Assembly: GCF_019977735.1 (NCBI RefSeq)
Contig: NZ_AP025018.1
Span: forward strand, 434,001-498,000
Reading direction: 5' to 3'
DNA length: 64,000 bases
DNA from: Calothrix sp. PCC 7716
Lineage (GTDB): Bacteria > Cyanobacteriota > Cyanobacteriia > Cyanobacteriales > Nostocaceae
Position 1 is the first letter of the stretch. Each line of letters begins with the position of its first letter. The notes under the pieces were generated by a model. That model was not told where the DNA came from and ran no database searches. It saw nothing but the letters and a program-made list of their open reading frames with translations. Positions 56,732 through 64,000 of this stretch are shown here, piece by piece. A program made the translations under genes and the position numbers.

Positions 56732-57076
56732 ATGTCGATTGCAGTCGGAATGGTAGAAACATTGGGCTTTCCAGCAGTTGTAGAAGCTGCGGATGCAATG
56801 GTTAAAGCTGCGCGTGTAACTTTGGTTGGATATGAGAAAATTGGAAGCGGACGTGTAACGGTAATAGTCCGTGGAGATGTGTCAGAAGTGCAAGCCTCTG
56901 TAGCAGCTGGTGTTGAAAACGTGAAGCGCGTTAATGGTGGACAAGTTTTATCCACACACATTATTGCTCGTCCTCACGAAAACTTAGAGTACGTTTTACC
57001 TATTCGCTACACCGAAGATGTAGAACAGTTCCGCGAAAACGTTAACGCTATTCGTCCTTTTGGTAGAAGACCGTAA
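56732..57076 (+). CDS. ccmK1: carboxysome shell hexamer CcmK1
   Basis: 114 residues, one BMC domain, nearly identical to CcmK2 over the first 98 residues but with the extension [15 protein letters not shown] at the C-terminus that marks CcmK1. Pore motif KIGSGR. The 231-base gap after ccmK2 carries a repeat and could hold an internal promoter. Confidence 0.95.
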   Translation: MSIAVGMVETLGFPAVVEAADAMVKAARVTLVGYEKIGSGRVTVIVRGDVSEVQASVAAGVENVKRVNGGQVLSTHIIARPHENLEYVLPIRYTEDVEQFRENVNAIRPFGRRP

Positions 57077-57111
57077 TTAAAACCTAATTTCTTACAATAG
57101 CGTCCGGAATA

Positions 57112-57414
57112 ATGCAAATTGCCAAGGTTCGCGGAACAGTAGTTAGCACTCAAAAAGACCCAAGTCTTCGAGGTGTAAAACTGCTTCTATTACAATTTGT
57201 TGATGAAGAAGGACAACTCTTGCAATCGTATGAAGTGGCTGCTGATAGCGTGGGTGCAGGAGTTGATGAGTGGGTGCTAGTAAGTCGTGGTAGTGCCGCA
57301 CGTCAAGTTCAGGGTTCTGAACAACGTCCTTTAGATGCAGCAGTTATAGCGATTATCGACACAGTTTATGTCGAAGACCGCATGATTTACAGCAAAAAAG
57401 ATCAATATCGATAA
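57112..57414 (+). CDS. ccmL: carboxysome vertex pentamer CcmL
   Basis: 100 residues: MQIAKVRGTVVSTQKDPSLR, GVKLLLLQFVDEEGQLL, VAADSVGAGVDEWVLVSRGS and DAAVIAIIDTVYVEDR. This is the EutN/CcmL pentamer fold that closes shell vertices. The start ATG is at 57112, 36 bases after ccmK1. Confidence 0.96.
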   Translation: MQIAKVRGTVVSTQKDPSLRGVKLLLLQFVDEEGQLLQSYEVAADSVGAGVDEWVLVSRGSAARQVQGSEQRPLDAAVIAIIDTVYVEDRMIYSKKDQYR

Positions 57415-57424
57415 ATCAAGTTAC

Positions 57425-57491
57425 GAGTGCTAAGTGCTAAGTGCTGAGTACTGAGTGCTAAGTGCTGAGTGCTAAGTGCTGAGTGCTGAGT
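57425..57491. repeat. STRR array between ccmL and ccmM
   Basis: About nine heptamers of the type GTGCTAA / GTGCTGA, all in one direction, ending 20 bases before the ccmM ribosome site AGGAGG. Confidence 0.85.
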
Positions 57492-57519
57492 GTAACTTTA
57501 ATCCAGGAGGCAGAAAGTA

Positions 57520-59271
57520 ATGGCAGTCCGTAGCGCGGTGGAGGCGGCGCCCCCAACCCCGTGGTCAAAGAATTTGGCTGAACCAAACATCGATGCAACG
57601 GCGTTTGTACACTCATTTTCCCATATCATCGGGGATGTAGAAATTGGCGCCAATGTAATTATTGCACCGGGTACTTCAGTGCGAGCTGACGAAGGTACGC
57701 CGTTTTATATAGGTGAAAATACTAATCTCCAAGATGGTGTAGTAATGCACGGCTTGGAGCAAGGTCGCGTAATTGGCGACAATAAGAAAGAATATTCGGT
57801 ATGGGTAGGTAAAGACACCTGTATCACTCACATGGCTTTGATTCATGGTCCTTGTTATGTGGGAAATAATTGTTTTATCGGCTTTCGCTCGACGGTATTT
57901 AATGCCAGAATCGGTGACGGTTGTATTGTAATGATGCACGCGCTTATTCAGGATGTAGAAATTCCGCCAGGTAAGTACATACCATCAGGAGCAATAATTA
58001 CTAGCCAGCAACAAGCCGACCGTTTGCCAGATGTGCAAGGTTCGGACAAAGAGTTTGCTCACCACGTAGTTGGTATCAATCAATCTCTTCGTGCTGGTTA
58101 TCTCTGTGCTGCGGACACAAAATGTATTACGACGATTCGGAATGAGTCTAAATCGTCAAGTCAGATTCAAAATAACGGTTTTAGTTTTGCTTTTGAGAGG
58201 GACAACGAGGTGTTAGGTAATAAGTTAGGTGCCGAAACAGTAGAGCAATTACGCTATTTGTTAGAGCAAGGATTCAAAATTGGAACCGAACATGTTGACC
58301 AGCGTCGATTCCGCACTGGTTCATGGGCTAGCTGTTCTCCAATTGAAGCGCGCTCAATACAAGATGCTATTGCAGCGTTAGAATCGTGTTTAATTGAACA
58401 TAGTGGCGAGTACGTCCGTTTGTTTGGCATTGATAAAGGTAGACGTCGCGTTCTCGAAACAATTATTCAACGTCCTGATGGCGCCGCTGCTCCATCAGCT
58501 ACAACAGTTGGATTCAAGGCGCCAGCTACAAGTTACGGTAGCAATGGTGGTAGCCATAGCAATGTTAGTAGTACTTATGGAAATGCAGGTGCCAGCTACA
58601 GTAATGGTAACGGTAGCGGTCGCATCAACAGCGAAACAGTAGAGCAAATTCGCTCCTTACTTAGTAGTGGATACAGAATTGGTACGGAACACGTAGACGA
58701 AAGACGCTTCCGCACAGGTTCATGGCAAAGCTGTCAACCAATCGAATCAACCTCCGCAAATGACGTAATTTCCGCTTTGGAAGATTGTATGTTAAATCAC
58801 CAAGGCGATTATGTGCGTTTAATTGGTATCGACCCGAAAGCCAAGCGCCGCGTTCTCGAAACAATAATTCAACGTCCAGGTGGTGCAGTTGCGCCAAGTA
58901 GCAATGGTGGCTCAAAATCGTTTGCAGCACCTGCAGTATCGGCGCCTGCTACAAGTTATTCTTCTAGCTATTCGTCGAGCAAATCTTCGAGTTACTCCTC
59001 TTCTAGTTCACGCTTAAGTTCAGAGGTCATCGATCATCTGCGCCAACTCACTGCTGGAGGGTATAAAATTAGCGCAGAACACGTAGACGAACGCCGTTTC
59101 CGCACTGGTTCGTGGCAAAGCTGCGGGCAAATTCAGGCAAACTCTGAACGTGACGCTGTTGCTGCACTCGAAGGATTCCTCTCGGAATATCAAGGTGAAT
59201 ACGTGCGTTTAATTGGTATTGACCCCAAAGCCAAGCGTCGCATCTTAGAATTAATCATCCAACGTCCTTAA
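57520..59271 (+). CDS. ccmM: carboxysome scaffold CcmM (gamma-carbonic anhydrase plus three RbcS-like domains)
   Basis: 583 residues. Residues 1-200 form the left-handed beta-helix carbonic-anhydrase-like domain ([55 protein letters not shown]). Then come three SSUL modules at about 235-325, 367-455 and 493-583, each with [19 protein letters not shown] and EYVRLIGID, joined by Ser/Ala-rich linkers. SSUL domains hold Rubisco together; the N-terminal domain recruits CcmN and CcaA. An in-frame GTG at 58210 with GAGAGGG eight bases upstream should give the short form M35-like protein (about 353 residues). Confidence 0.97.
   Translation: MAVRSAVEAAPPTPWSKNLAEPNIDATAFVHSFSHIIGDVEIGANVIIAPGTSVRADEGTPFYIGENTNLQDGVVMHGLEQGRVIGDNKKEYSVWVGKDTCITHMALIHGPCYVGNNCFIGFRSTVFNARIGDGCIVMMHALIQDVEIPPGKYIPSGAIITSQQQADRLPDVQGSDKEFAHHVVGINQSLRAGYLCAADTKCITTIRNESKSSSQIQNNGFSFAFERDNEVLGNKLGAETVEQLRYLLEQGFKIGTEHVDQRRFRTGSWASCSPIEARSIQDAIAALESCLIEHSGEYVRLFGIDKGRRRVLETIIQRPDGAAAPSATTVGFKAPATSYGSNGGSHSNVSSTYGNAGASYSNGNGSGRINSETVEQIRSLLSSGYRIGTEHVDERRFRTGSWQSCQPIESTSANDVISALEDCMLNHQGDYVRLIGIDPKAKRRVLETIIQRPGGAVAPSSNGGSKSFAAPAVSAPATSYSSSYSSSKSSSYSSSSSRLSSEVIDHLRQLTAGGYKISAEHVDERRFRTGSWQSCGQIQANSERDAVAALEGFLSEYQGEYVRLIGIDPKAKRRILELIIQRP
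58194..58212 (+). promoter_or_regulatory. ccmM: internal ribosome site for short CcmM
   Basis: GAGAGGG (58195-58201) precedes the in-frame GTG (58210-58212, codon 231) by eight bases, just before the first SSUL domain. This is where the internal start of S. elongatus CcmM35 lies relative to its domains. Confidence 0.75.
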
Positions 59272-59274
59272 ATA

Positions 59275-59507
59275 GTGCTGAGTTGAAAGTGCTGAGTGCT
59301 GAGTAGAGTAAGGAGTAAGAAGTTAGGAGTTAGGAGTAAGAAGTTAGGAGTTAGGAGTTAGGAGTAAGGAGTAAGGAGTTAGAAGTATTACTCATCACTC
59401 AGCACTCAACACTCAAAACTCAACACTCAACACTCAGCACTCAAAACTCAGCACTCAGCACTCAAAACTCAGCACTCAACACTCAGCACTCAGCACTCGT
59501 CACTCAT
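59275..59507. repeat. large STRR array between ccmM and ccmN
   Basis: About 230 bases. The first half has GTGCTGA, GTTAGGA and AGTAAGA types; the second has the complementary CACTCAG / CACTCAA / CTCAAAA types. The halves can pair into a long imperfect hairpin ending 20 bases before ccmN. Confidence 0.88.
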
Positions 59508-59527
59508 TATTTTGGTAACGTTTTATT

Positions 59528-60349
59528 ATGTCAGTGCCGCCACTGCTGCGACTTGGTAGTAGCTTTGAATCTTATATTGGTGGCGAGGTGATAATTCACG
59601 AAAGTGCAGTAATTGCACCCGGTGTAATTTTAAACGCAGCTCCAAACAGCAAGATTATAATTGGTGCTGGGGTATGTATTGGTATGGGTTCAGTAATTCA
59701 AGTTGATACAGGTACCCTGGAAATCGAAGCTGGAGCAAGTTTAGGCGCCGGATTTTTGATGGTTGGTGAAGGTAAAATTGGAGCAAATTCTTGTATTGGT
59801 GCAGCTACGACTGTTTTTAGATGTTCGGTAGAAGCATTCCAAGTTGTGGCGTCTGGTTCAATACTAGGAGATAAAAGTCGTAATACTATTGATATTGAAA
59901 AGGGCTTAGAGAATCAACCTACAAGTCAACCTACAAGTCAAGATAGTTCAAGTCAAGATGCTTTGAATTCAACTCAAAATACACAGCAAGAACTAGAGGA
60001 TGTATGGTCAGAAGGTAGTAATAGTAACAGCACTTACAGCAACAATAGATATAAGTTTAAGAATGGATATTATTCTGCGAGTACAATAAAGCACGAGACT
60101 GCGAGCTTGAGTTCAACGCCAACAGCGAACGACCCTGATGCGGTTCCATCACAGTCTGATACTTCCAATAGCTCTAGTTTAATTCCCCAACCACCATCAA
60201 GTTCTATCCAACCTCAAGCCAACGTTGAACAAAATACTTTTGGTACTCATATTTCTGGACAAACGAGTATCCAGCGACTATTAGTAACTTTATTCCCCCA
60301 TCGACAAGCGTTAGATAAACCTTTGTTAGATGACGGTGAGCCAAAATAA
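59528..60349 (+). CDS. ccmN: carboxysome assembly protein CcmN
   Basis: 273 residues. Residues 1-125 are hexapeptide beta-helix repeats (VIAPGVILNAAPNSKIIIGA, GAGVCIGMGSVI), residues 130-240 a Ser/Thr/Gln/Asn-rich disordered linker. The end is an amphipathic encapsulation peptide, SIQRLLVTLFPHRQALDKPL. CcmN binds CcmM by its N-terminus and shell CcmK by the peptide. Normal length for Nostocales. Confidence 0.94.
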   Translation: MSVPPLLRLGSSFESYIGGEVIIHESAVIAPGVILNAAPNSKIIIGAGVCIGMGSVIQVDTGTLEIEAGASLGAGFLMVGEGKIGANSCIGAATTVFRCSVEAFQVVASGSILGDKSRNTIDIEKGLENQPTSQPTSQDSSSQDALNSTQNTQQELEDVWSEGSNSNSTYSNNRYKFKNGYYSASTIKHETASLSSTPTANDPDAVPSQSDTSNSSSLIPQPPSSSIQPQANVEQNTFGTHISGQTSIQRLLVTLFPHRQALDKPLLDDGEPK

Positions 60350-60402
60350 GTGTTAATCCTTAAGTACGGTATTATCAAGTCGAGTATCCAGGAGTTAAGA
60401 GA

Positions 60403-61167
60403 ATGGACGCATACAATCAACGCTCGATTGGCGCGAATCAGCCTCGACGAAATATACTCAAGGATACAGCCTTGGGAATGGTATCAACACGCAGTTTTCC
60501 TGCAATAGTTGGCACGGCGGATATGATGCTCAAGTCGGCAGGTGTACACTTAATCGGCTATGAAAAAATAGGTGATGGCTATTGCACTGCTGTTATACGC
60601 GGTGGAATTGCCGATATTCGTTTGGCTGTTCAAACTGGTGAAGATACTGCTAAACAATTTAATGAGTTCGTCTCAAGTTTAGTAATTCCTCGCCCATTTC
60701 CCAACCTAGAAGTTATATTGCCTATTAATAGCCGTTTAAGTCAACTTGCTGAGGATGGTTCTTATAGTCGTTTAAGCAATTTAGCTATCGGCTTAATAGA
60801 AACACGGGGTTTTCCCGCATTGGTCGGCGCCGCTGATGCTATGCTCAAAGCTGCCGATGTACAATTAGCAGCTTATGAAAAAATAGGAGCGGGTTTGTGT
60901 ACCGCAATAATTCGCGGTTCAGTAGCAAATGTCGCTGTTGCAGTCGAAGCTGGAATGAATGAAGCTGAACGTATTGGTGAACTTAATGCTGTAATGGTTA
61001 TTCCACGACCACTTGACGAACTCGAACAAACATTGCCTGTCGCAAGCTGTTGGGTAGAAGAACGTCAACCGTTGAATATACCACTCAATATTAGACAACC
61101 AGTTGCAGAAGCTCAAGAATTACCAGATTTAGCAAAACTCCCAATGAAAATTACAGAAGAACTGTAA
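60403..61167 (+). CDS. ccmO: carboxysome shell protein CcmO (tandem BMC)
   Basis: 254 residues. Two BMC domains: DTALGMVSTRSFPAIVGTAD with HLIGYEKIGDGYCTAVIRGG (about 25-105) and LAIGLIETRGFPALVGAADA with LAAYEKIGAGLCTAIIRGSV (about 128-210), then a 40-residue tail. Each domain has the K-I-G pore loop. It forms pseudohexamers and is essential for closed shells. It follows ccmN by 53 bases, so it is in the operon, as in S. elongatus. Confidence 0.93.
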   Translation: MDAYNQRSIGANQPRRNILKDTALGMVSTRSFPAIVGTADMMLKSAGVHLIGYEKIGDGYCTAVIRGGIADIRLAVQTGEDTAKQFNEFVSSLVIPRPFPNLEVILPINSRLSQLAEDGSYSRLSNLAIGLIETRGFPALVGAADAMLKAADVQLAAYEKIGAGLCTAIIRGSVANVAVAVEAGMNEAERIGELNAVMVIPRPLDELEQTLPVASCWVEERQPLNIPLNIRQPVAEAQELPDLAKLPMKITEEL

Positions 61168-61198
61168 TAAATTACTTCAGTAATTTACTATTAAAAAA

Positions 61199-61242
61199 AA
61201 ACGTTGTACACACCTAATAGATTAGAGGTTAGTACAACGCTA
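61199..61242 (-). terminator. intrinsic terminator read on the minus strand
   Basis: CGTTGTAC (61202-61209) and GTACAACG (61232-61239) form the stem, with further pairing of ACCTAAT/ATTAGAGGT inside. The eight-base A-run at 61192-61200 becomes a U-run only in minus-strand RNA, so it terminates leftward transcripts coming from the ccmO-cmpR gap. For ccmO itself the hairpin has no T-run. Confidence 0.6.
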
Positions 61243-61260
61243 AATACTATCCCCCAAGAT

Positions 61261-61512
61261 TTATTTCTTTAAGGTGTGTAACGCGGTGTCAGCGCTATGA
61301 ACAAAGTTCACTATAAGCCTCTTTATACTCGTAACAAATCGATAGTAGTGAGACTTTGATTTCCTAGTGCTGTGGCTGGAAGGCATCTTACGCTTTGCTT
61401 GTTTTTTTGATGATAGCCGTTCTAGCTCATAAAGAAAAGACGAATATTCTGATAAACAGGATAGATAAATACCTATTAAACTAATTACCTGCGGTACACT
61501 CCGTGAACGCAA
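61261..61512 (-). CDS. possible small basic protein of unknown function
   Basis: 83 residues if the TTG at 61512 is used; there is no ATG near the start. The sequence is basic (RLSSKKQAKRKMPS, RKSKSHYYRFVTSIKRL). The only support is the minus-strand terminator 20 bases after its stop. The rest of the 61168-62029 gap has no other strong candidate on this strand. Confidence 0.3.
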   Translation of the reverse strand: MRSRSVPQVISLIGIYLSCLSEYSSFLYELERLSSKKQAKRKMPSSHSTRKSKSHYYRFVTSIKRLIVNFVHSADTALHTLKK

Positions 61513-61788
61513 TTTACTCTACACATAAACATGCGATTACATTTGTCTTCAACTGCGGAATATTACTGAGATTTTACTGGAATTTTAAAATTGCGCCGAA
61601 ACTTGATGAAGCAAAAAGTTAATCTTATATAGGCTTTTTACTATCGTTCTAATTTAATTTATGATTAAGTTCATAGACTCTAATCTATGGTGCGAAAAAA
61701 ATTTTAGGTTTTACCCATTATTTTCTGCACTATTTCTTAGTGTTCTGTGATACTAGAGTTATATAGTGATGTCAATTGAGGTGTAATA

Positions 61789-61878
61789 TTGCTCGATATA
61801 GTTGTTAAATGGTTAATCAAAGGACTATTCGTTTTATTTATAGCTTTTCAAAGAAAAGACCCTTTAAAAACGAGCTAG
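61789..61878 (+). CDS. possible 29-aa membrane microprotein
   Basis: TTG at 61789 preceded by GAGGTG gives MLDIVVKWLIKGLFVLFIAF and nine more residues, one hydrophobic segment with a basic tail. This is the pattern of small thylakoid subunits, but I recognise no family. Confidence 0.3.
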   Translation: MLDIVVKWLIKGLFVLFIAFQRKDPLKTS

Positions 61879-62029
61879 AACACAGGAAACGGTTCGCACC
61901 ATCCGAGCATCTGGCAAAAAAGTAGTCTTTTGTGTAATAAACAGTTAATAACATGCGTGTAATAATGCTTTCTCAAAAAGAATCGCTAATTGCTATGCCG
62001 TATGAACTGCTATTAGAGGAGAATCACCT

Positions 62030-62959
62030 TTGAACCAAGCCACTCTACACCAGTTAAAGGTGTTCGAGGCAGCGGCACGTCACGGTAGCTTTACCCGTGC
62101 TGCTGAAGAACTATTTTTGACGCAACCGACTGTTTCGATGCAAATAAAACAACTTACCAAATCGGTTGGGTTGCCTTTATTTGAGCAGGTTGGCAAACGC
62201 TTGTATTTGACTGAGGCAGGAAGAGAGTTATTTGCGACTTGCCGTCAAATTTTTGATACTATAGCTCAATTTGAGATGAAGGTTGCGGACTTAAAAGGTC
62301 TGAAACAAGGGCAATTGCGCTTGGCTGTAATTACTACTGCAAAGTATTTTATCCCCCGCCTTCTTGGTCCATTTTGTCAATTATACCCAGGTATAGATAT
62401 TGCATTACAGGTAACAAATCACGAGGGTATTCTCGAACGCATGAGCGCGAACCTCGATGATTTATACATCTTGAGCCAAGTGCCTGAGCATATGGACGTT
62501 AACTACCAACCATTCCTAGAAAATCCAATGGTTGTTGTGGCGCCAATAAATCATCGACTAGCGAAGGAGAAAAACATTTCCATCCAGCAGCTAGAAGACG
62601 AACCGTTTATTATGCGTGAACCAGGTTCGGGAACTCGTCGTTCTATCCAAAAATTATTTGACGAACACAATATTAGCGTGAAAGTCAAATTAGAGTTGGG
62701 AAGTAACGAAGCGATAAAACAAGCAATTGCAGGTGGTTTAGGAATCTCAGTACTCTCGCGTCACACCTTGCTACCAGACCTAGCAGACTTGACGATTTTG
62801 GATGTTGAGCATTTCCCTATTAAACGCGATTGGTATATGGTTTATCCCAATGGCAAACAACTGTCAATTGTCGCGCGCACTTATTGCGAGTACCTTTTGG
62901 ATGCAGCCAAGCAATTTGGTCAAAAAACTATTGGAGTTTATGCCGAAGCCGAAAGATAA
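62030..62959 (+). CDS. cmpR: CmpR/CcmR-type LysR transcriptional regulator
   Basis: 309 residues from TTG at 62030 (AGAGGAG upstream). LHQLKVFEAAARHGSFTRAA, EELFLTQPTVSMQIKQLTKS is the LysR winged helix; a co-inducer domain follows (LRLAVITTAKYFIPRLLGPF, MREPGSGTRRSIQ, GSNEAIKQAIAGGLGISVLS). The sequence belongs to the CmpR/CcmR/RbcR branch that senses carbon metabolites (2-phosphoglycolate, RuBP or 2-oxoglutarate, NADP). From memory, a CmpR gene holds the same place next to ccm in Anabaena. A hairpin with T-run follows at 63006. Confidence 0.88.
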   Translation: MNQATLHQLKVFEAAARHGSFTRAAEELFLTQPTVSMQIKQLTKSVGLPLFEQVGKRLYLTEAGRELFATCRQIFDTIAQFEMKVADLKGLKQGQLRLAVITTAKYFIPRLLGPFCQLYPGIDIALQVTNHEGILERMSANLDDLYILSQVPEHMDVNYQPFLENPMVVVAPINHRLAKEKNISIQQLEDEPFIMREPGSGTRRSIQKLFDEHNISVKVKLELGSNEAIKQAIAGGLGISVLSRHTLLPDLADLTILDVEHFPIKRDWYMVYPNGKQLSIVARTYCEYLLDAAKQFGQKTIGVYAEAER

Positions 62960-63005
62960 ACTTTAATTGGCACTGCTTGATAATGGTATACATGTCGCTA
63001 TATAT

Positions 63006-63031
63006 CGCCATGCGGATGGCGCCGTCTTTTT
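63006..63031 (+). terminator. likely terminator of the LysR gene
   Basis: CGCCAT-GCGG-ATGGCG hairpin (63006-63021) followed by CCGTCTTTTT. Confidence 0.5.
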
Positions 63032-63167
63032 GTACTATAAAAGCAATAATTGCCTGAAGTACACAGAAAAACGCCATCCAACCGTTTAATCCAATTTTAC
63101 CGAAGAGCTAAATTTCGATGCGCGGAATAAAATGCTATAGTCAGTAACCCATAAGGATTTATTAGTT

Positions 63168-64000
63168 GTGGTTAATTCTGAGGCGCTATGCCCAAGCCAA
63201 ATTATCGACACTGAAATTATAGCAGTTACAGTTTACACAGACCAAGCTCTGGTAACACGTCAAGGGAAAATTGAACTATTCGGAAAAGAGCGAGAATTAG
63301 TTATTAATAATGTACCAGTTACGCTCGACACCGAATCGGTACGAGTTGGAGGTAGAGGTCGAATAGTCGTAAAAGTTGGCAATGTGAATGTAGAGCGTGT
63401 TTACGCGACTGAACCATTAGTTGCGCGCGTTGCCCAAATTACCACTCATATTGAGCAATTAGAATCAGAATTGAGTTATGTACAAGCGCAACTCGATGGT
63501 TTAGCACTGCAAACGCGCTTTATTGAAGGATTACGCGAAAAAACCGAAGAACCATTTGCCCAAAGTCTATCGCGAAAAAATCTAAGTTTAAGCGAAACCC
63601 TAGATTTTGTGAATTTTCTTGGTAGTCAATATACCGAATATGGTATTGCTACAAGAGACAGCCAAAACCGCAAACAAGAAATTGACAAAGAATTACAAGC
63701 ATTAAAGCAACAACTTCGTCAAATTCAAACCCCACTACCAAAAGAAAGTTTTAAATTAACAGTAGATATTGAACCTGCGGGTGCAGGAGAATTTGAGTTA
63801 GAAGTAACTTATGTAGTTAAACGCGCTGCATGGGCACCATTGTACGATATGCGTGTTAACAGTACAAATAAAACCCTTAGTCTTAATTACATCGCCGAAG
63901 TTACACAAAACACAGGTGAAGATTGGAATAATGTCGCACTAACTTTATCAACAGCTAAACCAGGACTAGGAACACTGCCACCAAAATTAGAACCCTGGTA
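63168..64000 (+). CDS. MuiA/DUF4139 family protein, partial
   Basis: GTG at 63168 with AAGGA upstream; 277 residues are visible before the window ends. The N-terminal DUF4140 part is DTEIIAVTVYTDQALVTRQG, then a coiled coil (HIEQLESELSYVQAQLDGLA; NRKQEIDKELQALKQQLRQI), then the DUF4139 beta-part beginning VTYVVKRAAWAPLYDMRVNS and TGEDWNNVALTLSTAKPG. The family was first named for mucoidy inhibition; its function is unclear. Confidence 0.85.
   Translation, partial: MVNSEALCPSQIIDTEIIAVTVYTDQALVTRQGKIELFGKERELVINNVPVTLDTESVRVGGRGRIVVKVGNVNVERVYATEPLVARVAQITTHIEQLESELSYVQAQLDGLALQTRFIEGLREKTEEPFAQSLSRKNLSLSETLDFVNFLGSQYTEYGIATRDSQNRKQEIDKELQALKQQLRQIQTPLPKESFKLTVDIEPAGAGEFELEVTYVVKRAAWAPLYDMRVNSTNKTLSLNYIAEVTQNTGEDWNNVALTLSTAKPGLGTLPPKLEPW

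Noticed and set aside
56149-56961. two long minus-strand frames opposite ccmK2 and ccmK1
   Set aside because: They mirror each other because the ccmK genes are paralogues; they have no features of their own.
59275-59507. possible CRISPR array
   Set aside because: Repeats are 7 bases, contiguous and without unique spacers; no cas gene is present in the window.

Overview
The window is chromosomal DNA of a filamentous, probably heterocyst-forming cyanobacterium (Nostocales-like). The evidence is a beta-carboxysome operon, a CO2-uptake NDH-1 cluster, a giant Ser/Thr kinase/histidine kinase of the HstK type, heptanucleotide STRR repeats, DUF1822, DUF3285 and Uma2 proteins, low overall G+C and many dispersed palindromes. 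The hexamer GGCGCC is strikingly frequent (about 100 copies counted by eye).

Layout. 1-1.3 kb: a partial alpha/beta hydrolase and a decayed HtrA-type PDZ remnant. 2.1-6.6 kb: a compact minus-strand operon of sigma-70-like factor, DUF1822, membrane CHAT (caspase-like) protease and CPBP intramembrane protease. 6.8-8 kb: a D12-class adenine methylase with an HTH gene. 8-11 kb: an inverse autotransporter with a beta-helix passenger. 11-16.8 kb: housekeeping genes (prfB with programmed frameshift, a DUF3285 gene, ybeY, dgkA, trpG/pabA, a UlaG-like hydrolase). 17-25.2 kb: two large signalling proteins. 25.2-29.7 kb: a PabC-like enzyme, a secreted protein made of five tandem FtsH-type extracytoplasmic domains, and ftsH itself. 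29.8-41.1 kb: an accessory region with Uma2 proteins, an ISL3 insertion sequence, a PhnD-like lipoprotein, a MITE, DUF2887, toxin-antitoxin genes, gene remnants and a second CHAT protein. 41.5-50.6 kb: ahcY, two tandem MscS channels, small conserved proteins, a second MITE, an ATPase of unknown role and a glycosyltransferase. 50.8-63 kb: the CO2-concentrating locus, with cupB-ndhD4-ndhF4 on the minus strand divergent from ccmK2-ccmK1-ccmL-ccmM-ccmN-ccmO and followed by a CmpR-type LysR regulator. The window ends inside a MuiA/DUF4139 gene.

How the genes work together. CupB with NdhD4/NdhF4 hydrates CO2 to bicarbonate at the thylakoid NDH-1 complex. The Ccm proteins build the carboxysome in which the bicarbonate is used, and the LysR protein probably senses carbon status. 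The best candidates for undescribed biology are the FtsH-ectodomain repeat protein beside ftsH, the sigma/DUF1822/CHAT/CPBP operon, the GGCGCC iteration, and two MITEs with 11-12 bp target duplications nested inside older palindromic repeats.

All calls come from reading the sequence and from memory of the families; no database search was run.
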